Source of the DNA: Flavobacteriaceae bacterium UBA5079
GTDB lineage: Bacteria; Bacteroidota; Bacteroidia; Flavobacteriales; Flavobacteriaceae
Assembly (NCBI GenBank): GCA_002414705.1
Contig: DIAL01000161.1
Coordinates: 3,427-16,167 of the forward strand
Length of the DNA stretch: 12,741 nucleotides
Direction of reading: 5' to 3'
Position numbers and translations under genes: made by a program. The notes beneath the pieces are model-generated. The model was not told the origin of the DNA, ran no database searches, and saw nothing but the letters and a program-made list of their open reading frames with translations. Shown here piece after piece: positions 7,130 to 12,741 of the stretch. Positions within the stretch are counted from its first letter, which is position 1; each line of letters opens with the position of its first letter.

Positions 7130-7489
7130 ATGTCATTATATCAAGTATCCGTATTAAAGCAATATTTAAGTTTACAAGATCCAGATGTTGTAGCAAAAGC
7201 CTATAAAAAGTACAGCGCATATTTTTTAAATCCTACCATTCAAGAAAATATTCGTAATTCTAAAGAAGAAGAATATCAAGGGATATTTTTAACGGAATTG
7301 TTTGGGACAATATTGGGTTATACCTTAAAACCGAATGCCGATTTTAATTTGGTTGCCGAATATAAAAATGAAACAAATGCGCGAAAAGCAGATGGTGCCA
7401 TATTACATAAGGATATTGCAGTAGGTGTTATAGAATTAAAAGGTACCAATACTAAAGATTTAGAAAGCATCCTTAAAACACAAACATAA
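7130..7489 (+). pseudogene. Type IIG restriction-modification enzyme, N-terminal stub
   Basis: The 119-aa frame matches the N-terminal nuclease region of large (about 1000 aa) single-chain restriction-modification enzymes common in Bacteroidota, as I recall them: MSLYQVSVLKQYL, then NPTIQENIRNSKEEEYQ (34-50), LGYTLKPNADFNL (62-74) and a PD-(D/E)xK-like core KADGAIL (86-92) with VIELKG (100-105; D88, E102, K104). The match ends at about residue 114, and a stop follows a few residues later. The DNA-methyltransferase motifs (SAM-binding and NPPY) and target-recognition domain are absent, and nothing downstream continues them. It is therefore a truncated remnant, presumably made by a deletion joining it to the DUF2141 gene. 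The stop TAA overlaps the next ATG by one base (TAATG). A functional stand-alone small nuclease cannot be excluded but is unlikely. Confidence 0.7.
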
Positions 7490-7905
7490 TGAAAACACTA
7501 ATTATCTATTGTACCCTGTTTTTCGGACTTTGGTCCGCTAACAATCCGCAGTTAGTTATTAATATTGAAAATATTGAATCCATTCAAGGAGACCTTATTA
7601 TAGGTATTTATAATACCGAAAAAGGCTTTCTGGAAGCGGGAACCGAAATAAAACATTACAAACTAACGGTTGTTAAAAACACAGAACGCTTGGTTATAAA
7701 CGATTTGCCAGCTGGCAGTTACGCTATTTCTATGTTTCATGATGAAAATTCTGATGGTATTTGCAACAAAAATTTTATGGGTATCCCAAAAGAACCGTAT
7801 GGATTTTCTAATAACTTTAAACCCAAGTTCTCGGCACCTAAATTTGAGGATTGTAAGTTTTCGTTTTCTAAAAATCATGAAATACAGATTCGTCTGGTAA
7901 ATTAA
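7489..7905 (+). CDS. DUF2141 domain-containing secreted protein
   Basis: The 138-aa product has a signal peptide (residues 1-17, MKTLIIYCTLFFGLWSA) and then a single DUF2141 domain. Diagnostic stretches are GDLIIGIYNTEKGFL (34-48), LPAGSYAISMFHDENSDG (73-90) and GIPKEPYGFSNNF (98-110) with PKFEDCKFSF (117-126). The family is small, beta-rich and exported; the HDENSDG segment suggests a metal- or calcium-binding loop, but no biochemical role is known to me. Its start overlaps the stop of the restriction-enzyme stub by one base, which looks accidental. Its own promoter was probably upstream before the deletion. Full length for the family. Confidence 0.85.
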   Translation: MKTLIIYCTLFFGLWSANNPQLVINIENIESIQGDLIIGIYNTEKGFLEAGTEIKHYKLTVVKNTERLVINDLPAGSYAISMFHDENSDGICNKNFMGIPKEPYGFSNNFKPKFSAPKFEDCKFSFSKNHEIQIRLVN

Positions 7906-7962
7906 GTACAAGCTAAATAATGCAAAATTAAAGTCTGTATTTTAAGAAATCATTTTAAATTG

Positions 7963-7970
7963 TATCTTTA
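7963..7970 (+). promoter_or_regulatory. Candidate -7 box for the HupE-like gene
   Basis: TATCTTTA differs from TAnnTTTG only at the last base and lies 26 nt before ATG 7997, a good distance for a short leader. No TTG at the expected -33 position. Confidence 0.3.
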
Positions 7971-7996
7971 CAAACACCCTAAAAACTACATAAACA

Positions 7997-8587
7997 ATGC
8001 TCGATAATTTCTGGTTTAATGTTGAATATGGCATCAATCACGTTTTAGATATCAATGCCTACGATCACGTATTATTTTTAATCGTATTAACCGTTCCATA
8101 CTTGTTTAATAACTGGAAACGGGTACTCCTTTTAGTCTCTCTCTTTACATTGGGACACACGCTATCATTAGTTCTTGCTGCTTATGGTGTGGTACGTGTA
8201 AATGGTAGTTTAGTGGAGTTTTTAATTCCTGTTACTATTTTAATTGTGGCACTTTTTAATGTGTTTACCGCTGGAAAAGGCGCTCAAAAAGAAAAAGTTG
8301 GTGTCTTGTTTTTTTCAACGCTCTTTTTCGGACTCGTGCATGGATTAGGTTTTGCTAGAGAATTTCAAATGATGGTTGGAAAATCAGATAATAAAATTAT
8401 CACCTTATTGGAGTTCGCATTAGGTATTGAAATTGCACAAGTAATTATTGTATTTGTCGTATTATTATTGGGTTATATTATGCAAACCGTTTTCCGTTTT
8501 TCCAAACGCGATTGGGTTATGGTTATTTCGGCAGTAGTTGTTGGATTGGTAATTCCTATGATTTTGAATAGCGATTTAATAGCCTAA
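7997..8587 (+). CDS. HupE/UreJ family membrane protein
   Basis: The 196-aa polytopic protein has about six membrane segments (roughly 24-36, 42-64, 73-91, 103-120, 138-162, 173-190). It carries the family's histidine/acid motifs: INHVLDINAYDHVLFL (13-28; H15, D18, D23, H24), FTLGHTLSL (50-58, H54), FGLVHGLGFA (111-120, H115) and GIEIAQ (143-148, E145). HupE and UreJ are known as nickel-transport-related proteins next to hydrogenase or urease genes, but this short form is common in Bacteroidota without such neighbours. None is present here, so metal transport is plausible but the metal is unknown. It is a single-gene unit, with 91 nt before and about 90 nt after it. Confidence 0.85.
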   Translation: MLDNFWFNVEYGINHVLDINAYDHVLFLIVLTVPYLFNNWKRVLLLVSLFTLGHTLSLVLAAYGVVRVNGSLVEFLIPVTILIVALFNVFTAGKGAQKEKVGVLFFSTLFFGLVHGLGFAREFQMMVGKSDNKIITLLEFALGIEIAQVIIVFVVLLLGYIMQTVFRFSKRDWVMVISAVVVGLVIPMILNSDLIA

Positions 8588-8633
8588 AACGCCATTTAAC
8601 CTAAAGTTTTCACAAATCTTTAATAATCACAGG

Positions 8634-8664
8634 TTGTAATTAAAATACGAAGCCAGTATCTTCG
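8634..8664 (+). promoter_or_regulatory. Bacteroidota-type promoter of dCMP deaminase/S41 operon
   Basis: A -33 TTG (8634-8636) is followed after 20 nt by TATCTTCG (8657-8664), one mismatch from TAnnTTTG. Spacing lies within the usual 17-23 nt. The start codon follows 12 to 18 nt later, giving a very short leader. Confidence 0.5.
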
Positions 8665-8682
8665 TTGTAAGTTAGTATGTTT

Positions 8683-9117
8683 ATGAAAGAGAAAAAACAG
8701 CTTAAATATGATAAAGCATATTTAAGAATGGCTTCAGAATGGGGCAAATTATCCTACTGCAAACGCAAGCAAGTTGGCGCTATAATTGTAAAAGATAGAA
8801 TGATTATTTCCGATGGTTATAATGGTACACCAACGGGTTTTGAAAACTTTTGCGAGGATGAGGAAGGTTACACCAAATGGTATGTGTTGCATGCTGAAGC
8901 TAATGCCATTTTAAAAGTAGCCGCTTCCACACAATCCTGTATTGGAGCAACGCTTTATATTACGCTTTCACCATGTAAAGAATGTAGTAAACTTATCCAC
9001 CAAGCTGGAATAACACGCGTGGTTTATCAGGATGCTTACAAAGATGATTCTGGTTTACAGTTTCTAAAAAAAGCAGGTATTGAACTGGAATTAATAACCG
9101 ATGTCCTAGCAGAATGA
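8683..9117 (+). CDS. dCMP deaminase family zinc enzyme
   Basis: I place the start at ATG 8683 (MKEKKQLKYDKAYL), the usual family N-terminus; an in-frame ATG at 8677 would add only two residues. The 144-aa protein has the cytidine/deoxycytidylate deaminase zinc signature: HAEANAIL (H70, E72) and SPCKECSKLI (C98, C101). The SDGYNGTPTGFENFCEDEEG segment (43-62) is typical of dCMP deaminases of the ComEB type. It would convert dCMP to dUMP in the cytoplasm, feeding thymidylate synthesis. It shares the ATGA overlap with the downstream protease gene, so the two form an operon with a promoter at 8634-8664. Related deaminases with other nucleotide substrates exist, but the sequence fits dCMP best. 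Confidence 0.92.
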   Translation: MKEKKQLKYDKAYLRMASEWGKLSYCKRKQVGAIIVKDRMIISDGYNGTPTGFENFCEDEEGYTKWYVLHAEANAILKVAASTQSCIGATLYITLSPCKECSKLIHQAGITRVVYQDAYKDDSGLQFLKKAGIELELITDVLAE

Positions 9118-10703
9118 ATTTTAAAAAGAAATATTTACCACTTTTATTAGGTATCGGAATTGCTGCCGGAATTTTTATTGGTGGCAAATTAAATTTCTCT
9201 GATACATCAGATCGCTTATTTACATCCAATAGTAAAAAAGAAAAGTTAAACCGACTCATAGATTATATAGATTACGAATATGTGGACGATGTTAATACAG
9301 ATAGCATTGTAGATATTACCGTTAATGGGATTTTGGAAAATCTAGATCCGCATTCGGTTTACATTCCGAAAGCTGATATGCAGCGCGTTACCGAAAGCAT
9401 GAAAGGCGATTTTGTAGGTATTGGTATCAGTTTTTATACCTATAATGATACCATAACCGTTATCCGAGCTATTGAAGGCAGTCCAAGTGATAAGGTTGGC
9501 ATTCAAGGAGGTGATCGGATTATTACAGCCGATGGCGATTCTATTTTTGGAAAAGATTTAAGCAATTCAGATATTATAAATAAGCTAAAAGGCCCTATTG
9601 ATACCAAAGTAAAATTGGAAGTGTACCGCAAAGGCGAACCTAAACTTTTAAAGTTTTCTGTAAAACGCGATCATATTCCTATTCAAAGTGTGGATGCGGC
9701 TTATATGCTAACAGAAACATTGGGTTATGTAAAAATTAACCGATTTGCAGAATCTACTTATAAAGAATTTAAAGCCGAATTAACGGATTTAAAAAAACAA
9801 GGTGTTCAAGATTTGGTTTTGGATTTACGTGGTAATCCAGGCGGATTTTTAACCATTGCAGAACAAATAGTAGATGAGTTTCTAGAAGATGATAAACTTA
9901 TTTTATTCACCAAAAATAAACGTGGCAGTATTCAAGAAAGTTATGCTACCAAAAAAGGCGATTTTGAAAATAGTAAAGTCTATGTTTTGATTGATGAAAA
10001 CTCGGCTTCAGCTAGCGAAATTGTTGCAGGCGCACTTCAAGATAATGATAGAGGTACCATTGTTGGTCGTCGATCCTATGGAAAAGGATTGGTGCAACGC
10101 GAAATGAATTTAGGAGATGGAAGTGCCGTACGTTTAACCGTTTCGCGCTATTATACACCAACGGGTCGTTCCATACAACGGTCTTACGAAAACGGTAATA
10201 AAGATTATTATGATGATTATTTTGAACGTTTAAGTAGTGGTGAATTCCTAGATCCTGAAAAAATTGAAGTAGCCGATTCTTTAAAATTTACTACACCAAA
10301 AGGGAAAGTGGTTTATGGAGGAGGTGGCATTATTCCAGACGTTTTTGTGCCTTTGGATTTAAGTATGCAAAATGAAACGCTAACCTTTTTACAGCGTCGT
10401 GGATTTGTTAGTAATTTTGTATTTGAAGAATTAGAGAAAAACCGTCATGCTTATGATGATTTTTCCCGTAAAGATTTTATAAATAATTTTGAAGTCACAG
10501 ACGATTTTGTCGTTGCTTTTCAAGATTATCTGAATTCCAAAACCAATGCCAATATAACCTTTGTTGCCTATAATGATGAGGTAAAACAGTATATAAAAGC
10601 CACATTAGCGTCCCAGCTTTATAGTAAAGGTGCTTTTGAAGAAGTATTAAATAAAAGGGATATGGTTATTGAGGAAGTTTTAAAATTGGATGCTGGAAAA
10701 TAG
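9114..10703 (+). CDS. S41 family C-terminal processing peptidase (CtpA-like)
   Basis: The 529-aa product has an N-terminal signal anchor (residues 7-24), a helical region with NGILENLDPHSVYI (71-84), a PDZ domain (about 97-175, with GDFVGIGISF and GIQGGDRIITADG), and the S41 peptidase core. LDLRGNPGG (237-244) and DENSASASEI (294-303) carry the catalytic serine S299, and RRSYGKGLVQ (319-328) carries the catalytic lysine K324. The 25-residue Ser-Lys spacing equals that of E. coli Prc as I recall it (S452/K477). It acts in the periplasm, trimming or degrading proteins from the C-terminus. The tail beyond residue 420 is the longer C-terminal extension common in Bacteroidota members. It overlaps the dCMP deaminase stop by 4 nt and is translationally coupled to it. 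Confidence 0.94.
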   Translation: MNFKKKYLPLLLGIGIAAGIFIGGKLNFSDTSDRLFTSNSKKEKLNRLIDYIDYEYVDDVNTDSIVDITVNGILENLDPHSVYIPKADMQRVTESMKGDFVGIGISFYTYNDTITVIRAIEGSPSDKVGIQGGDRIITADGDSIFGKDLSNSDIINKLKGPIDTKVKLEVYRKGEPKLLKFSVKRDHIPIQSVDAAYMLTETLGYVKINRFAESTYKEFKAELTDLKKQGVQDLVLDLRGNPGGFLTIAEQIVDEFLEDDKLILFTKNKRGSIQESYATKKGDFENSKVYVLIDENSASASEIVAGALQDNDRGTIVGRRSYGKGLVQREMNLGDGSAVRLTVSRYYTPTGRSIQRSYENGNKDYYDDYFERLSSGEFLDPEKIEVADSLKFTTPKGKVVYGGGGIIPDVFVPLDLSMQNETLTFLQRRGFVSNFVFEELEKNRHAYDDFSRKDFINNFEVTDDFVVAFQDYLNSKTNANITFVAYNDEVKQYIKATLASQLYSKGAFEEVLNKRDMVIEEVLKLDAGK

Positions 10704-10827
10704 GAGTTAGAGGTTAGAAAAAGGTATTATGTCATTACGTTATTAAGGTGTTGCGATTAGAAGAATAGTTTTTCAGTTTTTAAGATATAATACTGAATAG
10801 CTCTTTTCTACATTTTCCCATTAAAAC

Positions 10828-11430
10828 TTAAACCTTATCATGAACCTTAACGTGTTGTCCATTATTCCAAAGCGTTAAAATGTCCGTTGCCACATGCGCA
10901 CCACTTCCTGAAGCTATGGCAAACTGACTGCGCCAACCAGCAAGTGTACCAGCTACATATAGACCGTTTTCTATAAGGTGATTATTATTTTTTAACCAAA
11001 TACGCTCTTTTTCAATTTTAGCTCGTGGATGTGGTTCCACGAAAGCTTCCAATCCAGAAATAGTCAGTAAATTGGTATATCCAACAGCTACAACCACAAT
11101 TTTGGAATTGTAGGTTGTTTTATTGGTAGTTACTGTAAAGCCATCAGCTGTTTTAGTAATAGCTTGTACTTTTTCGGTTTCAATACAATTAACATGAGAA
11201 TATAAGGTGGTTAGTTGCTTTTTGCCAGAATTTAAAATATCTGCTCCAGTAGTTCCAGGCGTTATGCCCAAAACATTATTAAATAAGGCATTTTGTAAAT
11301 GCGATGTTTTTTGATGAAGAATAATTCCAATACGTTTGTCCGCAGCAAATGCTTGGTTTTTTGCCGAACCTAAAACCAAAGCACAAGACATGCCAGCAGC
11401 TCCACCACCAATAATTAAGACATCAAACAT
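10828..11430 (-). CDS. Compact thioredoxin-reductase-like FAD protein
   Basis: The 200-aa product has the FAD dinucleotide motif GGGAAG (residues 8-13), the strand VVVAVGYTN (112-120) and the terminal FAD motif GLYVAGTLAGWRSQFAIAS (156-174) followed by GSGAHVATDIL. This is the FAD half of a thioredoxin-reductase-like fold. The inserted NAD(P)-binding domain of normal TrxB (about 310 aa) is missing, and there is no CxxC (only C16 and C82). In GLYVAGT a threonine (T162) stands where the family has the FAD-ribityl-binding Asp (AGD). It may be a small FAD or flavin-dependent oxidase, or a reductase using another partner. The ATG overlaps the stop of the upstream small membrane protein by 1 nt, so both are co-translated. 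Confidence 0.8.
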   Translation of the reverse strand: MFDVLIIGGGAAGMSCALVLGSAKNQAFAADKRIGIILHQKTSHLQNALFNNVLGITPGTTGADILNSGKKQLTTLYSHVNCIETEKVQAITKTADGFTVTTNKTTYNSKIVVVAVGYTNLLTISGLEAFVEPHPRAKIEKERIWLKNNNHLIENGLYVAGTLAGWRSQFAIASGSGAHVATDILTLWNNGQHVKVHDKV

Positions 11431-11633
11431 TAATTTTTGTTTTTAGATTTTTGATCTATTTTTTTTGAAACAGTCAAAATCTGTAATAAAACAATTGCGC
11501 AAAGCGAAGCAAAAATGGTAATCATAGCTACCATACTTTCATTTTCAAAAGGTGCACTAAAATTAATTTTTGTAACATTAAACCCTATTAAAACAATGGC
11601 TAAAATGGATAGAATAAGTGTGAGTATTTTCAT
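11430..11633 (-). CDS. Small two-helix membrane protein (67 aa)
   Basis: Two hydrophobic segments are clear (about residues 2-20 and 35-55), separated by a short polar loop (TKINFSAPFENESM) and followed by a Lys-rich tail (KKIDQKSKNKN) that should stay in the cytoplasm. I do not recognise a named family. It is transcribed ahead of the FAD protein, with a 1-nt stop/start overlap, suggesting that the two work together, perhaps anchoring or regulating it. Its length, coupling and lack of disruption argue for a real gene. Confidence 0.65.
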   Translation of the reverse strand: MKILTLILSILAIVLIGFNVTKINFSAPFENESMVAMITIFASLCAIVLLQILTVSKKIDQKSKNKN

Positions 11634-11663
11634 GATAACACAACATTTTTAAAATTAAGAATC

Positions 11664-11697
11664 TGGTTTTTTTAGAAAAGGTTGCCGAAAAAAACCA
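11664..11697 (-). repeat. 10-bp perfect stem-loop in the leader of the 11633 operon
   Basis: TGGTTTTTTT (11664-11673) and AAAAAAACCA (11688-11697) are exact reverse complements around a 14-nt loop. It lies between the candidate minus-strand promoter (11726-11733) and ATG 11633, so it would fold in the 5' leader RNA. It could also be a DNA operator between the divergent genes. Confidence 0.45.
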
Positions 11698-11725
11698 AAA
11701 ACGATGACTTAATTATTTGTTTTTA

Positions 11726-11733
11726 CAAAATTA
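11726..11733 (-). promoter_or_regulatory. Candidate -7 box for the minus-strand membrane/FAD operon
   Basis: On the minus strand TAATTTTG fits TAnnTTTG exactly. A CTG (one mismatch to TTG) lies 19 nt upstream. The implied leader is about 90 nt. Confidence 0.35.
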
Positions 11734-11757
11734 CCCATTATTACTAAAATTACAGCA

Positions 11758-11787
11758 TTATAGTAACCAAAAGTTTCTCTATTTTTG
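11758..11787 (+). promoter_or_regulatory. Candidate promoter of the DUF3109 gene, giving an almost leaderless mRNA
   Basis: TATTTTTG (11780-11787) matches TAnnTTTG exactly; a TTA (one mismatch to TTG) lies 19 nt upstream (11758-11760). The start codon ATG 11792 is only 5 nt after the box, so transcription would begin at or next to the start codon. Confidence 0.5.
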
Positions 11788-11791
11788 CAAC

Positions 11792-12358
11792 ATGTTTCAA
11801 TTAGGAAAAACCATAGTTTCAGAGGATATTATTCAGAAAGATTTTGTCTGTAACCTATCAGCATGCAAAGGCGCCTGCTGTATAGATGGTGATGCTGGTG
11901 CACCACTTGAAAAAGCGGAAACCCAGATTTTACAAGATATTTATCCAAAAGTAAAACCTTTTTTACGTCAAGCGGGTATTGATGCTATTGAAGCCCAAGG
12001 CGTTTTCATAACAACGGAAGACGGCGAATTGGAAACACCGCTTATTAATGGAGCAGATTGTGCCTATGTTACTTTTGATAATAAAGGAACCGCTTTATGT
12101 GGTATTGAAGAAGCTTATAATCAAGGTGAAATTGATTGGAAAAAACCAGTTTCTTGTCATTTGTATCCTGTTCGTGTTAAAGAATATAGCGAGTTTTCAG
12201 CCGTTAATTATAACAAATGGTACATCTGTGATGATGCCTGTACACTAGGTAAAGAGCTTCAAGTGCCTATTTATAAATTTGTTAAGCAAGGACTTATTAG
12301 AAAGTTTGGCGAAGCATGGTACGCAGAACTCGAAAAAATAGCAGAGAAAAAAGCCTAA
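11792..12358 (+). CDS. DUF3109 family cysteine-rich protein
   Basis: I choose ATG 11792 (MFQLGKTIVSEDII), the family-typical N-terminus. An ATG at 11717 would add 25 unlikely residues and cross the promoter box. The 188-aa product has nine cysteines: C20, C25, C29 and C30 in VCNLSACKGACCIDGDAG, C90, C103, C122 in SCHLYPVRV, and C146/C150 in WYICDDAC. This pattern is typical of DUF3109 and resembles metal- or Fe-S-binding proteins of the YkgJ type. No enzymatic role is known to me. No signal peptide, so it is cytoplasmic. It diverges from the small membrane protein operon and ends 3 nt before the convergent kinase gene stop. Full length. Confidence 0.88.
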   Translation: MFQLGKTIVSEDIIQKDFVCNLSACKGACCIDGDAGAPLEKAETQILQDIYPKVKPFLRQAGIDAIEAQGVFITTEDGELETPLINGADCAYVTFDNKGTALCGIEEAYNQGEIDWKKPVSCHLYPVRVKEYSEFSAVNYNKWYICDDACTLGKELQVPIYKFVKQGLIRKFGEAWYAELEKIAEKKA

Positions 12359-12361
12359 ATT

Positions 12362-12741
12362 TTAGTGTGTAGGAATATTTAAAACAACTTGTGTTCCTGA
12401 TGCTATTTTGTTTTCATCATATAAATCTATTATTTTAATACTGTAGTCTTCATTGAAATCTTTTGAGAAATTTTCAAGTCGCGCTTTTGTAATATTTAAG
12501 CCAACAGATTGTCTTTTAATTTTCTTCTCACTTCTAATTTTTTCTGCAGCTGCGCGTCCAATTCCGTTATCTGTAATAGTAATTACTACATGAGTATGAT
12601 TACCTTGTTTGGCTACTAATTCAATTTTCTTATTTAGCGTTTTGGCAGATAATCCATGCCAAATAGCATTTTCTAAAAACGGTTGTAAAATAAGCGATGG
12701 TACTTTTATGGATGCGATATTGAGGCTCGGATCTATTATTT
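12362..12741 (-). CDS. LytS-type sensor histidine kinase, C-terminal part (truncated by window end)
   Basis: Reading the minus strand, the frame is open from the window edge to TAA at 12362-12364, giving about 125 residues with no start in view. It contains VPSLILQPFLENAIWHG (N-box of the LytS/YehU-type ATPase domain; the phospho-acceptor His lies further upstream, off the window), ITITDNGIGR (G1 box), SVGLNITKARLE (G2-like region) and the closing GTQVVLNIPTH. The order matches the HATPase domain of LytS-family kinases, which normally pair with a LytTR-type response regulator that should be further right. Partner and signal are not visible. Confidence 0.85.
   Translation of the reverse strand, partial: IIDPSLNIASIKVPSLILQPFLENAIWHGLSAKTLNKKIELVAKQGNHTHVVITITDNGIGRAAAEKIRSEKKIKRQSVGLNITKARLENFSKDFNEDYSIKIIDLYDENKIASGTQVVLNIPTH

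Noticed and set aside
7663..7911. 82-aa minus-strand frame over the DUF2141 gene
   Set aside because: Shadow; composition is arbitrary and DUF2141 motifs are on the plus strand.
8993..9259. 88-aa minus-strand frame across the deaminase/protease junction
   Set aside because: Shadow across two confident genes.
10772..10797. Possible bidirectional terminator between S41 and the FAD gene
   Set aside because: Only a 6-bp stem (TTCAGT/ACTGAA) with a 14-nt loop and no clean T-run after it; too weak to annotate.
11717..11791. Upstream ATG for DUF3109
   Set aside because: The extension covers the promoter box and has no match to the family N-terminus.
12048..12248. 66-aa plus-strand frame inside the DUF3109 gene
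   Set aside because: Out-of-frame shadow of a conserved cysteine-rich gene.

Overview
The window looks like chromosomal DNA from a marine-type Flavobacteriaceae (Bacteroidota). The evidence is an AT-rich composition, a C-terminal type IX secretion (T9SS) sorting domain, few Shine-Dalgarno sites, several boxes matching the Bacteroidota -7 promoter element TAnnTTTG, and protein families typical of flavobacteria (DUF2141, DUF3109, LytS-type kinase). No rRNA, tRNA, CRISPR array or intact transposase was seen.

Left part (1-5335), envelope and surface functions: the 3' end of a large secreted T9SS cargo protein is followed 12 nt later by an unlisted 55-codon gene for a small exported peptide. Next come an outer-membrane beta-barrel resembling LbtU-type porins, a 413-nt non-coding stretch with a nested inverted-repeat element, and a tight two-gene operon. 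That operon encodes a membrane-anchored SGNH-hydrolase-like protein and an AlgI-type MBOAT acyltransferase, probably a polysaccharide O-acetylation module.

Middle part (5336-7489): a 427-nt AT-rich stretch holds a 10-bp inverted repeat and a perfect -7 box. It leads into a D-amino-acid-oxidase-family flavoenzyme with a downstream start at 5763. A 290-nt spacer with a GC-rich palindrome and a possible gene remnant precedes a 119-codon N-terminal stub of a type IIG restriction-modification enzyme. The stub keeps its nuclease motif but lacks all methyltransferase and specificity parts. This part looks like a mosaic, turnover-prone segment.

Right part (7489-12741), housekeeping block: a DUF2141 secreted protein; a HupE/UreJ-type membrane protein; dCMP deaminase overlapping an S41 C-terminal processing protease by 4 nt; a minus-strand pair (67-aa two-helix membrane protein and a compact thioredoxin-reductase-like flavoprotein) overlapping by 1 nt; a divergently transcribed cysteine-rich DUF3109 protein with an almost leaderless promoter arrangement; and, convergent to it with 3 nt between stops, the C-terminal end of a LytS-type sensor histidine kinase that runs off the window.

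No single complete, clearly new system is visible. The best leads are the small exported peptide behind the T9SS protein, the nested inverted-repeat element at 2531-2666, the SGNH-MBOAT pair, and the restriction-modification stub with its surrounding debris.
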